DNA of 57,079 nucleotides, taken from contig CACDJC010000006.1 of NCBI GenBank assembly GCA_902552475.1, positions 1-57,079 on the forward strand, in the 5' to 3' direction. The notes under the pieces are model-generated. The model ran no database searches, was not told the DNA's origin, and saw nothing but the letters and a program-made list of their open reading frames with translations. Numbering within the stretch: the stretch's first letter is position 1; the number at the start of each line of letters is the position of its first letter. The position numbers were made by a program, and so were the translations under genes. Shown here in pieces: positions 53,031 to 57,079 of the stretch. Source of the stretch: an uncultured Pelagibacteraceae bacterium (GTDB lineage Bacteria; Pseudomonadota; Alphaproteobacteria; Pelagibacterales; Pelagibacteraceae).

Positions 53031-54761
53031 ATGAATTTAGACAATTTAAATAGCTTAGTTGAATTATTTTTTATTCAATCTGATAAACAAAATAAAAAAA
53101 GCGTTTTTTTGCAATGGTTAAATCCAAACAATAAAAAATCCTTTACATGGGAAGAAACAAAAATAAATATATTCAAACTTTCTAAAATTATTAAAAAAAA
53201 TATAAAAGAAGGCGATAGATGCCTTTTAGTATCAGAGAATAGACCTGAATGGTTTATTTCTGATTTAGCCATCATGTTGTCAGGTGGAATCACAGTACCA
53301 GCCTACACAACTTATACAGAAGAGGATTATAAGTATTTAATTGAAGATTGCGAGCCTAGCTTAGTCATAGTTTCAAATAATGAAATGCTAAAAAAATTAA
53401 GCAATACTATTAATGAAAAAGATTTTATTAAAAAAGTTATTACAATAGATGAAGTCAATAAAGTAACTTATAATTTAAATTTAACTCGTAAAGAAAAATA
53501 TTTAGACTTTAATACAATATTAAAAGATAATTTATTAGAAGAAGATAAAATCCAAAATAATAAATTAAAAAGAATTTCTCCTGCTTGCATAATTTATACT
53601 TCTGGAACTGGCGGAAATCCAAAAGGAGTAATCCTGAGTCATGGTGGTATTTTAAATAATCTTGTAGGAGCTTGTGAAATTATGAAACCATTATTTAATT
53701 CAAGGCCAGTATTTTTAACTTGGCTTCCTCTTTCTCATTCTTATGAGCACTGTGTACAATTTGCTCAGATAGCTGTGGGAGCAAAAGTTTTTTATGCTGA
53801 AAAAATAGAAAAACTTTTAGAAAATATATCTGAGGCAAAACCTACAATTATGACAGCTGTTCCAAGATTTTATCAAAATCTTTATAACAAAATTAATATT
53901 AACTTAAAAAAACAAACAGGTTTTAAAGCTAAATTAATTAATGCAACTCTTCGATTGGGTAAGAAAAAATTATTAAATCAAAAAATGACATTTTTTGAAA
54001 AATTACTAAATTCAATAGTTGAGATATTAGTTAGAAAAAAAATAAAAAAGCAATTTGGTGGTAATTTAAAAGCTTTTGTTTCTGGTGGAGGCGCTTTAGA
54101 TAAAGAAATAGGAGAATTTTTAAATTCCGTAGGATTACCTACGCTCCAAGGCTATGGTTTAACAGAAACATCGCCAGTAGTAAGCTGCAATCCTATACAT
54201 AAGATAAAAGTTGAAACTGTTGGTCCTCCTTTCAAAGGAAACCAGGTTAAAATTGCAGATGATGGAGAAATTTTAGTTAAAGGTGAAAATGTAATGTTGG
54301 GTTATTGGAATAAAAAAGAAGAAACTGAAAAAGTAATTATTGATGGATGGCTTCATACAGGTGATATAGGCGAAATAGATGCTGAAGATGGTTATTTAAA
54401 AATCACTGATAGAAAAAAAGATATTATTGTAAGTGCAGGAGGAGATAATATTTCACCCGCTAAAATTGAAAATATGATTACAAATGAGTCAGAGATTGAT
54501 CAATGCATGGTTTATGGAGATAAAAAAAATTATTTAGTTGCTTTAATAGTACCGAATAAAGATTTTTTAAATGAAAAAGAAAAAATTAATAATGTAATTG
54601 AGAAAATAAATAAAAAATTAACTTTATTAGAGAAAATAAAAAAAATTCAATTAATAGACGAAAGTTTTTCTATAGAAAATGGTTTAATGACACCAACAAT
54701 GAAAGTAAAAAGAAAAAAAGTTACTGAAAAATATAAAAATCAATTAGAAAAACTTTATTAA
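53031..54761 (+). CDS. Long-chain fatty-acid-CoA ligase / AMP-forming synthetase
   Basis: IIYTSGTGGNPKGVILSHGG, GYGLTETSPVVS, GWLHTGDIGE; start refined (track start lies inside the tRNA). Confidence 0.93.
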   Translation: MNLDNLNSLVELFFIQSDKQNKKSVFLQWLNPNNKKSFTWEETKINIFKLSKIIKKNIKEGDRCLLVSENRPEWFISDLAIMLSGGITVPAYTTYTEEDYKYLIEDCEPSLVIVSNNEMLKKLSNTINEKDFIKKVITIDEVNKVTYNLNLTRKEKYLDFNTILKDNLLEEDKIQNNKLKRISPACIIYTSGTGGNPKGVILSHGGILNNLVGACEIMKPLFNSRPVFLTWLPLSHSYEHCVQFAQIAVGAKVFYAEKIEKLLENISEAKPTIMTAVPRFYQNLYNKININLKKQTGFKAKLINATLRLGKKKLLNQKMTFFEKLLNSIVEILVRKKIKKQFGGNLKAFVSGGGALDKEIGEFLNSVGLPTLQGYGLTETSPVVSCNPIHKIKVETVGPPFKGNQVKIADDGEILVKGENVMLGYWNKKEETEKVIIDGWLHTGDIGEIDAEDGYLKITDRKKDIIVSAGGDNISPAKIENMITNESEIDQCMVYGDKKNYLVALIVPNKDFLNEKEKINNVIEKINKKLTLLEKIKKIQLIDESFSIENGLMTPTMKVKRKKVTEKYKNQLEKLY

Positions 54762-54870
54762 TTTAATTTTATAAAACAGTTTATTAATCGCAATTTACTT
54801 AACTTTTTTTTGTTTTATAAAAAATAAAAAAATATAAATTTTTTTTTAAACAATATTTAAAATTATATAT

Positions 54871-54899
54871 TTGACATAACTATTCAAAAAAAATACAAA
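54871..54899 (+). promoter_or_regulatory. Sigma70-like promoter of the H1-like microprotein gene
   Basis: TTGACA-N17-TACAAA. Confidence 0.55.
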
Positions 54900-54951
54900 A
54901 AGATAAGTAAACGAATCAAAAAGATTCGTTAATAAAAAAAGGGAGCTAAAG

Positions 54952-55035
54952 ATGGCTAAAAGAAGAAAAAAAGCTGCTAAAAAGAAAACTAAGAAAAAAG
55001 CTAAGAAAAAAGCTAAGAAAAGAAGAAGAAAGTAA
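54952..55035 (+). CDS. 27-aa Lys/Arg-rich histone-H1-tail-like microprotein
   Basis: GGGAG SD then MAKRRKKAAKKKTKKKAKKKAKKRRRK*; promoter, 5' hairpin (54910-54930) and 3' terminator. Not in the ORF track. Confidence 0.75.
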   Translation: MAKRRKKAAKKKTKKKAKKKAKKRRRK

Positions 55036-55058
55036 ATTAGTATTCTTTTTAATTGATT

Positions 55059-55096
55059 ACGCTTCTCATGGCGCTTGCGTGGGAAGCGTTTTTTTT
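55059..55096 (+). terminator. Strong intrinsic terminator after the microprotein gene, abutting the carD stop
   Basis: ACGCTTCTCA/TGGGAAGCGT 10-bp stem followed by T8. Confidence 0.9.
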
Positions 55097-55913
55097 ATTT
55101 AGCTACTTCTTGTTCAGAAAATTCTTCTGCTATAACTTTAGACTCAGGTTTTTGAATTTGTTTTTCTAAATTTCTTTTTAAAGCTTTGTCTAGTTTTTTT
55201 TGTGTGTCTTCGAGATTTGTGTTCATAACTATTTGAAATTCAGTCAATAATCTATCATAAGCTTTTTCAAATAATTGTCTTTCACTATAAGATTGATCAA
55301 CCATAAGATCATCTCCTTTATTTAAATCTCTTACAACTTCTGCTAAATCATATATTTTGCCAGACGAAATTTTTGCTTCATATTCTTGAGCTCTTCTACT
55401 CCACATTGATCTTTTAATTTTAGGTTTACTTTTTAGTATACTCACACATTTGTTGACTTGATTTATTGATGCCAATGGTCTCAAATTTGATTGTTTGTTT
55501 ACAGGAACCATTCCATTGGCTTTATCCTTTTCAAATTTCAACACATAAGTTTCTACTTCAATTCCGCCTATATTAACTTTTTTGAATTCAGTAATTTGGC
55601 CTACACCATGCTTTGGATATACAACATAATCTTTTACTTTATATAATTTTTTTTCAGACTCTTGTTTTTTTACTTTTTTTATTTCTGGTTTTTGCTCGTT
55701 GCTTTTTGGTATTCTTAAATTATCATTTTTTGATTGTAATTTTTCTGATTTTTCATTTTTTTTTAAAATTTGTTTTGTTTTTTTTGGCTTGATATTTTTA
55801 GTTAATTTTTTAACTTTTTTAACTTTAGGTTTTTTTTTAGTTTTAACTGATTTCTTAACAACCTTTTTTTTTGTTGATTTCTTATTCAAGATTTTCTTTA
55901 AAATATTTTTCAT
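55095..55913 (-). CDS. carD: CarD-family transcription regulator with Lys-rich N-terminal extension
   Basis: [43 protein letters not shown]; about 90 residues of KK-rich sequence precede the CarD domain. Confidence 0.9.
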   Translation of the reverse strand: MKNILKKILNKKSTKKKVVKKSVKTKKKPKVKKVKKLTKNIKPKKTKQILKKNEKSEKLQSKNDNLRIPKSNEQKPEIKKVKKQESEKKLYKVKDYVVYPKHGVGQITEFKKVNIGGIEVETYVLKFEKDKANGMVPVNKQSNLRPLASINQVNKCVSILKSKPKIKRSMWSRRAQEYEAKISSGKIYDLAEVVRDLNKGDDLMVDQSYSERQLFEKAYDRLLTEFQIVMNTNLEDTQKKLDKALKRNLEKQIQKPESKVIAEEFSEQEVAK

Positions 55914-56211
55914 ACTTATCTTTTACACCTTTAAATTGTTCGTGATCCTCAGGTGGATCTTTTTTTTCGTTTATGTTTGGCCATATTTCAGAATATTTTT
56001 TATTTACATCTAACCATTTGTCACTACCTTCTTCTGTATCTGAAATTATAGCGTCTACTGGGCATTCTGGTTCACAAACGCCACAATCTATACACTCATC
56101 AGGTTTAATTACAAGCATATTTTTTCCTTCATAGAAACAATCCACAGGACAAACTTCGACACAATCCATTAGCTTACATTTTATGCATTTGTCATTAACT
56201 AAGTATGTCAC
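55882..56211 (-). CDS. fdxA: FdxA-type ferredoxin
   Basis: [34 protein letters not shown]. Confidence 0.93.
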   Translation of the reverse strand: MTYLVNDKCIKCKLMDCVEVCPVDCFYEGKNMLVIKPDECIDCGVCEPECPVDAIISDTEEGSDKWLDVNKKYSEIWPNINEKKDPPEDHEQFKGVKDKYEKYFKENLE

Positions 56212-56630
56212 AACTTCTTAATCCGAACTTTTTTCTTAATATCACCAACTATTTTATTATCCAAATATAACAAACCTGTAATTCGTCTCATAAGATTTGT
56301 TTCATACATATCAGCATTTTCATCTGAGTAAATAATATTCCAAAGTGACTCAATAATTACTATTTTATCTTCTTCATCTATATTTTTTATTTCTCTAGTA
56401 AAATCTAATATTTGGTTTGAGTCTTTTTCTTTTTTTTCAGCTTCCAACATAATATCATTAATATTATTACTATTTGCTCCCATCTCGATAAGTGCATTTT
56501 TTATAATTATTTTTTCCTTCTCAGTAAAATTTTCATCAATTTTTGCAGAATGTATTAAAAGAGATGCAACAGCTATCAACGATACATCTTTTTTTTCCCC
56601 AGTTTCTTTTTTTTTAAATATATTAAACAT
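56208..56630 (-). CDS. TerB-like (tellurite-resistance TerB family) protein
   Basis: [51 protein letters not shown]. Confidence 0.75.
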   Translation of the reverse strand: MFNIFKKKETGEKKDVSLIAVASLLIHSAKIDENFTEKEKIIIKNALIEMGANSNNINDIMLEAEKKEKDSNQILDFTREIKNIDEEDKIVIIESLWNIIYSDENADMYETNLMRRITGLLYLDNKIVGDIKKKVRIKKL

Positions 56631-56764
56631 TATTTCAAATTAAGTTGACTTAGTATACCAAAAGGATTGTCTTTAAAATCTTTTTTATTTTGTTTTTTTT
56701 TAGTTATTTTTTTTGCTGGGGTATATTTAAAATATAAATTAAATTCATATTTACAAAAATGGAT
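56630..56764 (-). pseudogene. Start-less C-terminal remnant, probable helicase C-terminal tail (expected upstream of terB-fdxA-carD)
   Basis: ...YTPAKKITKKKQNKKDFKDNPFGILSQLNLK*; TAATG overlap with the terB start; no in-frame start, stop just upstream. Confidence 0.45.
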
Positions 56765-57079
56765 TTATACAAAAATTGAAACAGAATTAAAGAGTCTTAT
56801 AGATTTAAAAAATATAAAAGAGACAAATCCTGATCTTAGAGCTTTGGCTTACCATCTATATGAAAATAATGGGGTAGTTAAAAGGGATGAAGTTTCAGAT
56901 TTTTTAAAAAAATTAAATCAGGATCAAAGAAAAGTTTTAAGAAAAATTGGAGTTAAATTTGGAAGATATCATATTTTTTTATTTAAACTATTTAAACCGT
57001 CTTCGGTTTCACTAAGAATACTTTTATGGAAAATTTTTAAAGAAAAAAATTTGGATATGTATCCACCTACTTTCGGATT
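56736..57079 (+). pseudogene. Helicase C-terminal-region fragment in inverted orientation, running off the window
   Basis: KLNSYLQKWIYTKIETELKSL...NPDLRALAYHLYENNGVVKRDEVSDFLKKLNQDQRKVLRKIGVKFGRYHIFLFKLFKPSSVSLRILLW resembles the C-terminal domain of alphaproteobacterial SF2 helicases. Confidence 0.5.

Noticed and set aside
56649-56735. Plus-strand hydrophobic N-terminus (SLKSFLFCFFLVIFFAGVYL) that could look like a membrane anchor of the helicase fragment
   Set aside because: It is the antisense of a Lys-rich minus-strand tail that overlaps the terB start; poly-Lys antisense gives Phe/Leu-rich sequence
1-57079. CRISPR arrays, transposons, phage genes, restriction or toxin-antitoxin systems
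   Set aside because: No repeat-spacer structure and no recognisable marker proteins; the HNH gene at 50686 is a common housekeeping-type HNH family member without a partner methylase

Overview
AT-rich, densely packed bacterial chromosomal segment. Protein content and gene order look like a streamlined alphaproteobacterium, most likely SAR11/Pelagibacterales (inferred; no search was run). It is almost entirely core genome: nth-dapB-(TPR/OGT)-dnaJ-dnaK-grpE; lpoA-like/rsmI/dolP-like; maeB; murJ; trpS; tsaB-fur; miaB-phoH-ybeY-lnt-metK-nusA-infB-rbfA-rpsO-pnp; irr/fabA-fabB-fabI; dut-coaBC-ubiB-ubiE/mutM-rpsT-dnaA-dnaN; plsC-lysA-argH; coq7-dsbB-dedA; tRNA-Leu(CAA)-acyl-CoA synthetase; carD-fdxA-terB. 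No CRISPR, phage, transposon or rRNA was seen. The most notable items are mostly small and absent from the ORF track: (1) a 35-aa ORF with an ArfA-like KGKGSFxRK motif, overlapping a response-regulator stop; (2) a 27-aa histone-H1-like Lys/Arg microprotein with its own promoter, 5' hairpin and terminator, convergent with a CarD regulator that carries a long Lys-rich N-terminal tail; (3) an intrinsic terminator with a candidate antiterminator directly upstream of nusA; (4) coaBC split by a +1-type frame change at an A7 run; (5) a helicase body at the right edge that lies on the opposite strand from its probable C-terminal tail, joined at an imperfect palindrome; (6) unannotated small ORFs for an LptM-like lipoprotein and a 49-aa membrane protein; (7) a truncated tsaB whose 5' end overlaps a divergent signal-peptide gene.
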